Shown piece by piece: positions 16,082-24,671 of a stretch of DNA of 64,000 bases. The position numbers were made by a program, and so were the translations under genes. The notes below the pieces were generated by a model. That model saw only the letters and a list, made by a program, of their open reading frames with translations, ran no database searches and was not told the origin of the DNA. The stretch's first letter is position 1. Each line of letters starts with the position of its first letter. Source of the DNA: Terriglobales bacterium. Its GTDB lineage: Bacteria; Acidobacteriota; Terriglobia; Terriglobales; Acidobacteriaceae. The stretch covers positions 87,240-151,239 of the forward strand of contig DATMXP010000035.1 of assembly GCA_035561515.1 (NCBI GenBank), in the 5' to 3' direction.

Positions 16082-16476
16082 CGCGTGTGGTTGCAGGACT
16101 GATTACGCGAAACGGCGATATCGTCATCTGCCAGCGCACCAGACATCAGTCGATGCCGCTGAAATGGGAATTCCCCGGCGGAAAGATCGAGTTCGGCGAG
16201 CAACCTCGTGACGCCTTGCGGCGTGAACTGGAGGAAGAGTTAGGGATCCAGGCAACGATCGGGGATGAAGTCAGCCGGATCGTGCATACGTATCCTAACG
16301 GCGGAACGGTGGAGCTACGCTTCTTCGTCGTAAGCGAGTACAGCGGCGAACTGGAGAACCGAATCTTTCGGGATGTTCAGTGGGTGAACCGCTCGAAGTT
16401 GCCGGAATACGATTTCCTAGAGGCCGACGAACCCGTCGTCCGCGACCTGGCTGCCGGCAAACTCCCTTTAGGCTAA
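16078..16476 (+). CDS. MutT-like Nudix hydrolase
   Basis: The 132-residue protein has a perfect Nudix box at residues 35-57 (Gly35, Glu41, Arg49, Glu50, Glu53, Glu54, Gly56). It starts with the MutT-like strand VVAGLITRNGDIVICQR and has KWEFPGGK before the box, as in 8-oxo-dGTP diphosphatases. The likely role is cleansing oxidised dGTP from the nucleotide pool; other NTP or NDP-sugar substrates are possible. The ATGA overlap with the methionine-sulfoxide reductase gene supports co-translation. Its 3' end overlaps the convergent kinase-like gene by nine bases. Confidence 0.9.
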   Translation: MTRVVAGLITRNGDIVICQRTRHQSMPLKWEFPGGKIEFGEQPRDALRRELEEELGIQATIGDEVSRIVHTYPNGGTVELRFFVVSEYSGELENRIFRDVQWVNRSKLPEYDFLEADEPVVRDLAAGKLPLG

Positions 16477-17109
16477 CGGCAACCTAACTTCCAGACGCGA
16501 CTCGCCTTTTGCAATCTCTCCCCCGAGTGTCCATATGTAGCTGCGTGCCGCATCACAACGAATCTCGCGGGCTTTGCTGTCGGTGTCGGCTCCATCTTGG
16601 GCCCGGCCGCTTCCCTTCCATTCGACAACGATCACCGCATCCGACTCCTGTTTCATCGCACGAATCTCGATTGCACTTCCACGATGAAGCCTAGCAATCA
16701 ACGGGACGATCAGGTTGCCGAGCGAGCGCATCAGTTTCGCAGGATCTGCCGAGATGTAAGCAGGACCCATCTCTGTGAGCAGTACCCGCACATCAGCTTG
16801 CTCCGCCGCGAACGAGGAAAGTTCATCCACCAGTTGCGCAAGCAGCGGCGCGAGATCGACAGTGCCGAACCGCTCGCCCGGATCCGTGGATTCCGCGAGT
16901 TCCCGGATGGCTTGGGTCAACTCCATCACGGTCCCCGCCCTGGCCAACGCGTCCTCGACGCGCTCCCGGTATTCGTCATGGCTATTAGCTTTGATCAACG
17001 CGAGTTCGAGTCCGCAATGCAGGCCGGTAAGCGGCTGGTGAAACGAATGAAACGCTTCGGACATCGCCTTCCGGCGCTCCCGGGTGTGGTCAGTTGAAGT
17101 TCTAGGCAT
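16468..17109 (-). CDS. Reduced histidine-kinase-like protein (HisKA plus degenerate ATPase)
   Basis: This is a soluble 213-residue protein without sensor or membrane segments. Residues 12-60 look like a dimerisation/phospho-acceptor hairpin with AFHSFHQPLTGLHCGLELAL, where His21 aligns with the phospho-acceptor of HELNQPLT-type kinases. The ATPase region keeps an N-box-like SLGNLIVPLI, but the DxGxG box reads WKGSG and the second glycine lid is absent. ATP use is therefore doubtful. It overlaps the stop of the OmpR-type regulator gene by eight bases and is transcribed with it. A phosphotransfer or phosphatase role like Spo0B is possible; this is inference. Confidence 0.7.
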   Translation of the reverse strand: MPRTSTDHTRERRKAMSEAFHSFHQPLTGLHCGLELALIKANSHDEYRERVEDALARAGTVMELTQAIRELAESTDPGERFGTVDLAPLLAQLVDELSSFAAEQADVRVLLTEMGPAYISADPAKLMRSLGNLIVPLIARLHRGSAIEIRAMKQESDAVIVVEWKGSGRAQDGADTDSKAREIRCDAARSYIWTLGGEIAKGESRLEVRLPLA

Positions 17110-17788
17110 GCGGGACCTCAGTGTGGCTCAGCAGATAGCCGACTCCCCGGACGGTATGAATCAGCTTGCGTGTGGCGCTCTCGTCTATTTTTCGGCGCAG
17201 GTAGTTGATGTAGACGTCGACCACATTCGTGCTCGTGTCAAAAGAGATGTTCCAGACGTGCTCAATAATCATCGCGCGGGTAATGCAGCGCCCAGTGTTG
17301 CGCATCAGGTATTCGAGAAGAGCGAACTCCTTGGAGGTTAGATCCACCCGTTGGCCGCCCCTTTCCACCCGACGCTCAACGCGGTCTAAAACGAGGTCGT
17401 CCACCTGTAGCAAAGTTTGCTGTGGCAGCTTTCCGCGCCGCATCAAGGCCCTGACGCGGGCCGATAGTTCTGAAAACGAGAACGGCTTAATCACGTAGTC
17501 GTCCGCTCCCTGGTCCAGCGTTGCCACGCGATCCTCCACCTTGGAGCGCCCAGTCAGAACCAAGATGGGAACGCTTTCTTTCACTCCTCGTACCTGATGC
17601 AGCACGCTGAGGCCGTCGCGTTTCGGCAGGTTCAGGTCCAGCAGGAGCAAATCGTAGTCGTAAGTGACAGCGAGATCGCACGCTGTTTCGCCATCGGAAG
17701 CTACATCCACCGCATAGTGTTCGGACTCAAGTCCCTTGCGCAGGAACGTAGCCAGCGGCGCATCGTCTTCAGCGATGAGAATTCTCAT
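17102..17788 (-). CDS. OmpR/PhoB-family response regulator
   Basis: The 228-residue protein has a receiver (acidic pair Glu7-Asp8-Asp9, phospho-acceptor Asp51 in LLLLDLNLPKRDGL, Thr79, Lys101 in DDYVIKPFS). A winged-helix DNA-binding domain follows with VDLTSKEFALLEYLMRN and the VYINYLRRKI recognition helix, ending in HTVRGVGYLL. The ATG at 17788 is preceded by GGAGAGAGGG. It binds DNA and controls target promoters after phosphorylation. The paired downstream gene encodes a kinase-like protein without a sensor, so the true phosphate donor may lie elsewhere. Targets are unknown. Confidence 0.93.
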   Translation of the reverse strand: MRILIAEDDAPLATFLRKGLESEHYAVDVASDGETACDLAVTYDYDLLLLDLNLPKRDGLSVLHQVRGVKESVPILVLTGRSKVEDRVATLDQGADDYVIKPFSFSELSARVRALMRRGKLPQQTLLQVDDLVLDRVERRVERGGQRVDLTSKEFALLEYLMRNTGRCITRAMIIEHVWNISFDTSTNVVDVYINYLRRKIDESATRKLIHTVRGVGYLLSHTEVPHA

Positions 17789-17972
17789 CCCTCTCTCCCG
17801 AGTGACAATTCTCGGCCACCATGGCAGTTTTTGGCTGTGATGTTTGCCACAATCGGGACTAACTATTTCGTTTTTGGCACTCGGGACCAAATCAGGAAAC
17901 TGAAGGTATTGCCGGAATCACCGATGTAACTGCTGCGGGGCGCTGAGTCCAGTTCCTCGAGCATAAGAGCCA

Positions 17973-19166
17973 ATGAATTCCCGTATTCCCGCAATCCTGG
18001 TTGTTGACGACGAAGCACCGGTACGCGAGTACCTTCGTGAGGTCCTATCGCCCATCTGCGACCGAGTTTCTGTGGCTTCGAATATGGGCGAAGCAATTCG
18101 TTGCATGGACGAACGCGTGCACGACGTTGTGCTGGCGGATATCTGTATGCCGGGATCGGGCGGCATGGACTTGCTGCAACTGGCGTTGCACCTGAACTGG
18201 GATTGCAACGTCGTTCTGATGACAGGTCATGCGCGGCTGGAACATGTTGTGATGAGCGTCCGGCTGCAGGCCGCCGATTTCATTCTGAAGCCGTTCACGC
18301 AGGACACTCTGACCGGCGCGGTTCAGCGTGCGTACAACAAGCTCTTGATCAACCGTCAGAAACGAGCTGAGCGAGAGGTGCTCAGTTCGGGATTGATCGA
18401 AAGGACGCAGGAACTTGAATTCGCCCATCGCTCTCTTCGCCGCAGCTACCGCACCACGCTGGAGACGTTGGTGGCGACATTGGAAGCCCGGGAATATGAA
18501 ACTTATGCGCATTCATTCCGGGTACGCGCCTACGCGATACACCTCGCGCGATCGATGGGGTATCCCCAGGATCAGCTTACGAAATTGGCATACGCGGCTT
18601 TATTGCACGATATCGGAAAGATTGCGGTAAGCGATTCCATCCTGTTGAAACCCGGGCCGCTGACACCACAGGAATTTCAGGTCTTGAAGAGCCACCCTGC
18701 GATAGGGGAGCGAATCGTCAGCCGGATGGGCTTTTTGCAGGATGCCTCCAAGATCGTACGTCACCATCATGAACGTTGGGATGGACTTGGATATCCGGAT
18801 GGACTGGCGGGTGTTGACATTCCGATTGGTGCAAGACTTTTCGCAGTTGCCGATACGCTGGACGCGATGACCTCGACTCGTTGCTATCGGGGAGCGCTTT
18901 CGCTTGCAGATGCCAGGGCGGAGATCAAGAAGAACTCGGGCAGACAGTTTGATCCTGCGATCGCCGGCCTGGTTCCGCAGGTTCCTGACCTTACCTGGCG
19001 CGAACTGCGCGCCCGGGCGGATGCTGACGCACAGGCGGCGATCATTCCCGAGGACCCGATTCCTGGCCGCCCTTCAGAGCCTCCTCCACCTTTGCCAATA
19101 ACTGTTTCATCGAAAACGGCTTTGCCAGGAAGTGCGCTTCCAGAGGAACCGAGTGGGAGTTTGTAA
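17973..19166 (+). CDS. Receiver/HD-GYP response regulator, likely c-di-GMP phosphodiesterase
   Basis: The 397-residue protein has a receiver at residues 5-125 (Asp12-Asp13, phospho-acceptor Asp56, Lys106). A coiled linker and an HD-GYP domain from about 160 follow: His180, His212-Asp213 in LLHDIGKIA, RHHHERWDGLGYPDGLAG with Gly-Tyr-Pro at 273-275, and the ADTLDAMTSTRCYR signature. These residues support metal binding and c-di-GMP hydrolysis. The last 42 codons overlap the 3' end of the convergent hybrid kinase; that Pro-rich tail is probably unstructured. The kinase next door is a natural but unproven partner. Confidence 0.92.
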   Translation: MNSRIPAILVVDDEAPVREYLREVLSPICDRVSVASNMGEAIRCMDERVHDVVLADICMPGSGGMDLLQLALHLNWDCNVVLMTGHARLEHVVMSVRLQAADFILKPFTQDTLTGAVQRAYNKLLINRQKRAEREVLSSGLIERTQELEFAHRSLRRSYRTTLETLVATLEAREYETYAHSFRVRAYAIHLARSMGYPQDQLTKLAYAALLHDIGKIAVSDSILLKPGPLTPQEFQVLKSHPAIGERIVSRMGFLQDASKIVRHHHERWDGLGYPDGLAGVDIPIGARLFAVADTLDAMTSTRCYRGALSLADARAEIKKNSGRQFDPAIAGLVPQVPDLTWRELRARADADAQAAIIPEDPIPGRPSEPPPPLPITVSSKTALPGSALPEEPSGSL

Positions 19167-20961
19167 GGTGTTCGCGCGGAAACCCGGAAATGTGAATGAT
19201 CTTCACCTTCGGATACCGGACGGCGAAGAAACCCATCAGGTCTTCGCCGCTTAAGCGCGGGGCGGTTACATCCGTGATCACCAGGTCGATGATGCCCTCG
19301 AATGACTGGCACGCCGCGAGGGCCTGCTCGCCGTCGGCCGCTTCCAACACAGTGTGACCCTGCTCGCGTAGAACAGTAACTACGAGTGAGCGAATTACGT
19401 CGTCATCCTCGATCACCAGCAGCTTGTGTGGCGCCGCCCCGAGTTTCTGCGCCGACTGTCCTTCTGGGCTGGTCATCGGCAGGTAGATCTTGAATGTAGA
19501 GCCCTCGCCGGGCTCGCTGTACACCCAAATAAATCCCCGACTCTGCTTCACGATGCCGTAGACCGTGGAAAGCCCCAGACCCGATCCTTCGCCCTGCGGT
19601 TTGGTCGTAAAAAACGGTTCGAAGATATGGTCTCTGACTTCTGCGGCAATGCCCGTACCCGTGTCGGTCACGGCGAGCAACGAATACCATCCGGGAGAAA
19701 CCTGAACATGCGTGCGCGCGTAGTCATCATCGAGATAGACCGCGTGCGTCTCAATGATCAGTTTGCCTCCATTGGGCATGGCATCGCGAGCGTTCACAGC
19801 CAGGTTCATGAGGATCTGCGAAAACTGGCCGGGGTCAACCATGATGTTTCCCGCGTCGGGATCGAGGATGGTGATGAGCCGGATATCTTCCCGCATAATG
19901 CGATTCAGGAGATCAATCGTCTTGAGAACGGTGTCGCTGATACTGAGGACTTTCGGTTGCAGCACCTGTCGGCGGCTGAAGGCGAGCAACTGGCTGGTGG
20001 TCTCCGCGGCACGTGTCGCGGCGCCCATGATGCCTTCCACGTATCTGCGCTCCTTCCCTTCCGGAGAATTCCGCAGCAGCAGTTCCGCATAGCCACGAAT
20101 CGCGGTAAGCATGTTGTTGAAGTCGTGCGCCACGCCGCCAGCCAGACGGCCAACGGCTTCCAGCTTCTGCGCCTGCATCAACTGCAACTCCAGTTCACGC
20201 CGCTCGGTAAGGTCGCGCATGATGAACAGGTGATGCGCATCGCGAAAATTCGGTACAAGCGACAGACCAATGTGACGGGTCTTTCCGTCGGGACAGCGAA
20301 ACTCGGTTTCGACGCTATATTGGCCGCCCTGAATTGCTGTAGCCCGGAACTGCTCAACGTTGACGCTTGAGGTGAGTAGCGTCCCCTGGACTTTACCGAT
20401 TATGTCGGCGCGCGGAATGCCGAATATCTTCTCGGCAGCGTGATTCACTTCCACATACATCCAACCCGAATCGGTGATCAGCAGCCCGTCGGATGAGCTT
20501 TCAAAAACGGCCCGGAATTCCTTCGCGGATTGTTCGAGTGCCTGTTCGGTGCGTCGAAGCTCCGTGATGTCCTGTCCGGCGCCAATGATCAGATCCCCCG
20601 GTCCCTTCGCGTCGTGCCAAAGAATCCAGCGCTCTTCTCCTGACTTGCTGATGAGTGGCGTTGGATAGGGGACACTCTGAGGCGGCAACTCACCGCGTGC
20701 GATTCGCATGATCTCTACATGATGCCGCGCGCGCGCTTCGGCGTCGTTGGTGAGTGGCAGTTCCCAGTAGCTGTCGCCCAACACCTCTGCCGGAGTGTAT
20801 CCAAGAATTCTCTCGACCGACGGGCTTGCGTAGACAATCTGGCCGTCGCCGTTGGCAACGAGAACCATTGCCTGGATTACGTTCAGGATGTCTTCGGAGA
20901 GATTGGGCGAAGGCGGCGGGAGTTCGCCGCGACGGCCTGCGTGTGGACTCTTTTTCTGCAT
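19042..20961 (-). CDS. PAS-PAS hybrid histidine kinase with C-terminal receiver
   Basis: The 639-residue cytoplasmic kinase has two PAS domains (about 25-140 and 145-260). A HisKA hairpin follows with phospho-acceptor His in [15 protein letters not shown], then a complete ATPase ([47 protein letters not shown]) and a receiver ([24 protein letters not shown]). All catalytic boxes are intact. No membrane segment is present, so it senses a cytoplasmic cue through PAS. It may feed the adjacent HD-GYP regulator, whose gene it overlaps tail-to-tail by 125 bases. The start ATG lacks a clear ribosome site, but no better in-frame start was seen. Confidence 0.93.
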   Translation of the reverse strand: MQKKSPHAGRRGELPPPSPNLSEDILNVIQAMVLVANGDGQIVYASPSVERILGYTPAEVLGDSYWELPLTNDAEARARHHVEIMRIARGELPPQSVPYPTPLISKSGEERWILWHDAKGPGDLIIGAGQDITELRRTEQALEQSAKEFRAVFESSSDGLLITDSGWMYVEVNHAAEKIFGIPRADIIGKVQGTLLTSSVNVEQFRATAIQGGQYSVETEFRCPDGKTRHIGLSLVPNFRDAHHLFIMRDLTERRELELQLMQAQKLEAVGRLAGGVAHDFNNMLTAIRGYAELLLRNSPEGKERRYVEGIMGAATRAAETTSQLLAFSRRQVLQPKVLSISDTVLKTIDLLNRIMREDIRLITILDPDAGNIMVDPGQFSQILMNLAVNARDAMPNGGKLIIETHAVYLDDDYARTHVQVSPGWYSLLAVTDTGTGIAAEVRDHIFEPFFTTKPQGEGSGLGLSTVYGIVKQSRGFIWVYSEPGEGSTFKIYLPMTSPEGQSAQKLGAAPHKLLVIEDDDVIRSLVVTVLREQGHTVLEAADGEQALAACQSFEGIIDLVITDVTAPRLSGEDLMGFFAVRYPKVKIIHISGFPREHLTNSHSVPLEAHFLAKPFSMKQLLAKVEEALKGGQESGPRE

Positions 20962-21115
20962 AGGTCAACTGACCCAAACTGACGAGCCCACGGTCACACT
21001 CAGCCGCTTGGGAGTTAGGCTAGCTTCACAGGTTCCTAACTCTCACGCTGTGACGAATGACAATCTAACAAGTGACGAATCTCAGTCGCACCGGACGAGT
21101 GCGCCGAAAACAAGA

Positions 21116-21139
21116 AAGGAGAGGCCGCAGCCTCTCCTT
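21116..21139 (-). terminator. Hairpin terminator of the tonB gene
   Basis: Arms 21116-21125 and 21130-21139 form a 10-bp perfect stem (AAGGAGAGGC with GCCTCTCCTT) with a 4-base loop. Read on the minus strand it follows the stop of the TonB gene by 17 bases and ends in a short TTTCTT stretch. Confidence 0.65.
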
Positions 21140-21156
21140 CTCACATCACCTCAGGA

Positions 21157-22185
21157 CTAGTAGAGTCGGAAGTTCACTTCCACGTTGATCTGAACCGCCA
21201 CGGGTTTTCCATCCTTCATGGCAGGCTCAAACGTCCATTTGCGAACTGCTTCGATTGCTTTCTGATCCAGTCCCATACCGAGCGACCGGGCCACCTTCAC
21301 GTCTCGCGGACGACCGTTCTGGTCCACAATCAACCAAAGGACAACCGTGCCCTGATACTTGGCCTTACGAGCTTCTTCCGAGTAATCCGGATCAGGAGTG
21401 TTCAGTGCACGTGGCGCAGAGACGCCACCGCCGACGCGGAACACGCCGCCGCCGATACCGCCGCCACGGCCTTGGCCGACGCCAGGCCCTTCGCCGACGC
21501 CAACGCCACCGCCGCTACCCGCGCCAATACCGCCGCCCGAACCCGTTCCGTTCGAAGGTGGTCCTGAAGGCAATGCGGACATCGGATCGCCGAGGTTCGG
21601 CATGTTCCTCGCCATGTTCAACTTCACCTGGGGAGGGATGACCACCGATGGCTCTACCGGCAGCTTCGGATGGTCGTTTCGAATGACCATCGCTGGAGGC
21701 GTGATCTGCTCCATCGACTGCTTGGGCAACTTACCCTTCGGCGCAACGAGTTTGTCGCGGTCGCCGCCGCCACCGCCGCCGCCAATCGTGTCGTTCTTCT
21801 TGTTCGAGATCGGCAGGTACTGGCTGATGTCCGGCGCAATCAGGGTGACGTGCTCCTGCTTGGCGACTTCAACCACTTTCTTGCCAGCCACGGACAAAAA
21901 GATCAGTCCGCCGATGAGGGCGGCATGCAGCATCGTGCTGCCCACTGCGCTTTTCTTCTTGTAGTTGTAGTCGCCCCAGATGTCTTTGACTTTAACTGGC
22001 CGCGAGGTCAGTTGAAGCGGGGGTAGCTTCTCAGGGAACAGTTTTTCGTGGACTTGTCTCGCCAGCGACCGCCACATGGGCTCGTCCAGCTTTTCTGGCC
22101 CAAGCAGCAGGTTCAATTCCGGCTGCGGGTTCCGACGGAAGCTCTCTTCGTTAACGGGAGGAGGTGTCAAAACTTGATTCGCCAT
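21157..22185 (-). CDS. tonB: Energy transducer TonB
   Basis: The 342-residue protein has a cytoplasmic N-terminus of about 80 residues and one membrane segment (about 82-100). A glycine-rich periplasmic linker follows (runs of GGGG near 135 and GSGGG/GVGVGEGPG around 215-245), then a C-terminal TonB domain with TPDPDYSEEARKAKYQGTVVLWLIVD, AIEAVRKWTFEPAMKDGKPV and the closing VNVEVNFRLY-like strand. It couples the inner-membrane proton-motive force through ExbB/ExbD to outer-membrane receptors. No exbBD lies next to it. The TonB-dependent receptor at 28.8 kb is a possible client. The glycine linker replaces the usual Pro-rich spacer. Confidence 0.9.
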   Translation of the reverse strand: MANQVLTPPPVNEESFRRNPQPELNLLLGPEKLDEPMWRSLARQVHEKLFPEKLPPLQLTSRPVKVKDIWGDYNYKKKSAVGSTMLHAALIGGLIFLSVAGKKVVEVAKQEHVTLIAPDISQYLPISNKKNDTIGGGGGGGDRDKLVAPKGKLPKQSMEQITPPAMVIRNDHPKLPVEPSVVIPPQVKLNMARNMPNLGDPMSALPSGPPSNGTGSGGGIGAGSGGGVGVGEGPGVGQGRGGGIGGGVFRVGGGVSAPRALNTPDPDYSEEARKAKYQGTVVLWLIVDQNGRPRDVKVARSLGMGLDQKAIEAVRKWTFEPAMKDGKPVAVQINVEVNFRLY

Positions 22186-22610
22186 ACCTAAATCCGGGTC
22201 TCGCTCCTCTTTCTTTCTGCTCCTCTTCGGAGTGTCGGAGATGCACTAACCAGATGAGCACATCAGATGCCAAGTTGGCTTTTTTCTCGGTTACTGCGTT
22301 TCAGAGCGATTCAGCACATCCCTTTGGCCCTAAGTTGATGGTTCTCAGTACATAGACTGGGAGTTACTGTTCACACTCTTAGATGCCCAAGTACTCTTCT
22401 CCGACGTTGGAATCGAACCTTAACCACATTTTTCTACCGATTCCTTAGTCCCGGTGGGTCAGATGGTGGCACTCACGTTCACAATCTTTCCACCTCCGGA
22501 GAGGAGTGAAGACTAAAACCCCACTTCATCTCCTATGTTGCGGGACCGGAATCCGGTCGCGCGCACAAATTACACAATGGGAGTAGAAGCTACGCCAGTT
22601 ACGAAAGACA
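22186..22610. other. Long leader region between lytTR regulator and tonB
   Basis: This 425-base gap lies upstream of tonB on the minus strand. It contains a 15-base palindrome, GACCGGAATCCGGTC, around 22544-22558, which may end the regulator transcript or bind a protein. No gene was found. The length would allow a leader RNA for tonB, but I recognise no riboswitch consensus. Confidence 0.4.
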
Positions 22611-23372
22611 TTAAGCTGGGGCCAAGAGCAACGGTAACCTGTCGCGATATCCCCGACTCAACGTGAGTTCCTTGCCTGTGGTGAGAATCACCACATATTC
22701 CCCCGTAAACCACGGCCGGAGCTCCTTGATCCGCTTCCGGTTCACAATGACCGACCGATGAATACGGATGAAATCCGAGTCGGACAGCTTCGACTCGAAG
22801 GAACTCATCGTGTCGCGAGTCAGGTACTCGTTTCCGCCGCTGTGCAACCGAACGTAGTTGCCCGCAGCTTCCAGGTAGTCGATCTCGTCCAGTTGGATGA
22901 AGACCGTCCGGCCAGCCGACTTGATCGGGAACCGCTTCAGGCCACGACGCTCCACCATGCTCTCCATGAACCCGGACAGCCGGGAACGCTGGTACGTGCG
23001 CCGGAATTCCAGCTCCTTTTTCGCCCGTGAAAGAGCTCCCGCAAGACGCGCTTCTTCGAAGGGCTTCAACAGGTAATCGAGAGCATGAACTTCGAATGCG
23101 CGCAGGGTGTAGCGATCGTATGCTGTCACGAAGATCACGATCGGCATGTTGTCGATCCCAACGGCATCGATGACGTCAAAGCCGTTCATCTCCGGTATCT
23201 CGATATCGAGGAAAACCAAGTCGGGCTTCAGTGACTCAATCTTCTGGACGGCGCTATTTCCATCACTGGCGATGCCCACGACGTGAATTTCGGGATCGGT
23301 GAGCAACATGCGATGCAGCGCATTTGCTGCCAGTCTCTCGTCTTCGACAATTAGTGCTTTTACTGTGCTCAT
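22611..23372 (-). CDS. LytTR-family response regulator
   Basis: The 253-residue protein has a receiver (Glu10-Asp11-Glu12, phospho-acceptor Asp56 in LVFLDIEIPEMNGF, Lys103 in DYLLKPFEE). A LytTR DNA-binding domain starts at about residue 145, with VFIQLDEIDYLEAAGNYVRLH, FIRIHRSVIVNRKRIKEL and LTLSRGYRDRL. Such regulators bind pairs of short direct repeats. The ATG overlaps the kinase stop (ATGA) and GAGGAG lies upstream, so kinase and regulator are co-translated. The tonB gene downstream on the same strand is a candidate target, by position only. Confidence 0.93.
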   Translation of the reverse strand: MSTVKALIVEDERLAANALHRMLLTDPEIHVVGIASDGNSAVQKIESLKPDLVFLDIEIPEMNGFDVIDAVGIDNMPIVIFVTAYDRYTLRAFEVHALDYLLKPFEEARLAGALSRAKKELEFRRTYQRSRLSGFMESMVERRGLKRFPIKSAGRTVFIQLDEIDYLEAAGNYVRLHSGGNEYLTRDTMSSFESKLSDSDFIRIHRSVIVNRKRIKELRPWFTGEYVVILTTGKELTLSRGYRDRLPLLLAPA

Positions 23373-24529
23373 CCGACAGACTCCTCTTTGGTGATATTCG
23401 TCTCCAGTGACTGAAAAGGCAATTCGATCCAGACCTGAGCCCCTTGTCCTGCAGGTCGAAGTTCAAACACGAAATCGCTTCCAAACAATTGCGACAACCT
23501 GGCCCGGGTATTTGCCAAACCGATACCGCTCGAGTGAGCGGACGGCGCCGGAGGGCGTCCATCGTCGGTGATCGTGATCTTCAGGCGGTCACCAATCCTT
23601 GCCGCCCGTATCTCGATCGTGCCTCCGGAAGCCTTTTTGCTGATCCCGTGCCGAATTGCGTTCTCCACCAGCGGTTGCAACAACAGATTGGGAACCGCAG
23701 CGTCCAGCACCTCAGGAGTAACTTCCTTTATGACCTTTAGCCGCTCTTCGAACCTCGTCTTCTCGATATCGAGGTAGCTATCCAGGAACTCCAACTCTTC
23801 CTGCAACGGCACCATGTTGGATGAGACGTGGTCCAGCGAAAGTCGCAGTAAATTACTGAGACGGGAGATCATCAACTGGGCCTTGCGACTGTTCTGCGGG
23901 GCAAGGTTGTAAATGGTGTTCAAGGTGTTGAAGAGGAAATGCGGCTGAAGTTGCATCTTCAACACTTGCAACTCGGCGGAAGCGAGTCTCGTGGCCAGCC
24001 TTTCCTCGTTCAGCGCGCGCCGTTGCATTTCCTGCGCATAGACCCACGCATTAAAGGCGATCACGATACAGGTGAATCCCATCGCGTCATTCAGAACGAA
24101 GGATCGAATGGCGATCGTCACCTTTTCCTTGTACGTGTACTCCAAGGTCTTGGCATTGGCCATCGGGCGCACAACGAAGGGCAAAACGAAGGGCCGAACC
24201 GTGACGTGCGCGATCATGAAGGCAAAGCCCATCAGAAGATAGATCGCGACTCGCGGCGCCCACCGATTGAACCGGGCGTGAACATGAAAGAGCGCCATGA
24301 TGACCGGAACGGTCAGTGCGGCTCGGAGCCATGCGTCACCGACGGTGAGATAAAGCAGTCGCTCCAGCGGGAACGAACTGCGCTCATCCATGGTGTTGGC
24401 GTAGCTCTGGAACGCCGCCATGATGCCGAACAACGTCCACAAAATGAACGTCAGCAAGATCAGGCGACGGAAATTCCGGTTCTGTAGAGACGCTTCCAAG
24501 CGACCCCCCACCCTTTCGCGGTTAAGCAT
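23369..24529 (-). CDS. LytS-type sensor histidine kinase
   Basis: The 386-residue protein has four to five N-terminal membrane segments (first at about 23-40, last at about 145-165). A His_kinase domain follows with phospho-acceptor His in LKMQLQPHFLFNTLN, LSNLLRLSL, and an ATPase with LLLQPLVENAIRHGI and the glycine box SSGIGLANTRARL. The box DDGRPPAP is a slightly unusual DxG motif. It phosphorylates the overlapping LytTR regulator. The sensory region is only membrane helices and short loops, so the ligand may be lipid-soluble or a membrane state; this is inference. Confidence 0.92.
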   Translation of the reverse strand: MLNRERVGGRLEASLQNRNFRRLILLTFILWTLFGIMAAFQSYANTMDERSSFPLERLLYLTVGDAWLRAALTVPVIMALFHVHARFNRWAPRVAIYLLMGFAFMIAHVTVRPFVLPFVVRPMANAKTLEYTYKEKVTIAIRSFVLNDAMGFTCIVIAFNAWVYAQEMQRRALNEERLATRLASAELQVLKMQLQPHFLFNTLNTIYNLAPQNSRKAQLMISRLSNLLRLSLDHVSSNMVPLQEELEFLDSYLDIEKTRFEERLKVIKEVTPEVLDAAVPNLLLQPLVENAIRHGISKKASGGTIEIRAARIGDRLKITITDDGRPPAPSAHSSGIGLANTRARLSQLFGSDFVFELRPAGQGAQVWIELPFQSLETNITKEESVG

Positions 24530-24671
24530 GACTCCCGTTTATCCTCCAGACAAGCGACTTCATCCCGAAAACAGGTACACTCACAACTCTGATTTCAGGC
24601 AGTTTATCCTCCGGAACACCCTTCTTGCCTCGTTATAATGGATTAAGTCCCTGAATGGAGATAATGCTGGA

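Noticed and set aside
22406..22421. T-arm-like sequence (GGTTCGATTCCAAC on the minus strand)
   Set aside because: The flanks do not pair as a T stem, and no acceptor, D or anticodon arm could be found.
24530..24671. Possible T-box leader before ileS
   Set aside because: No T-box consensus, specifier loop or antiterminator hairpin was visible in the 140-base leader.
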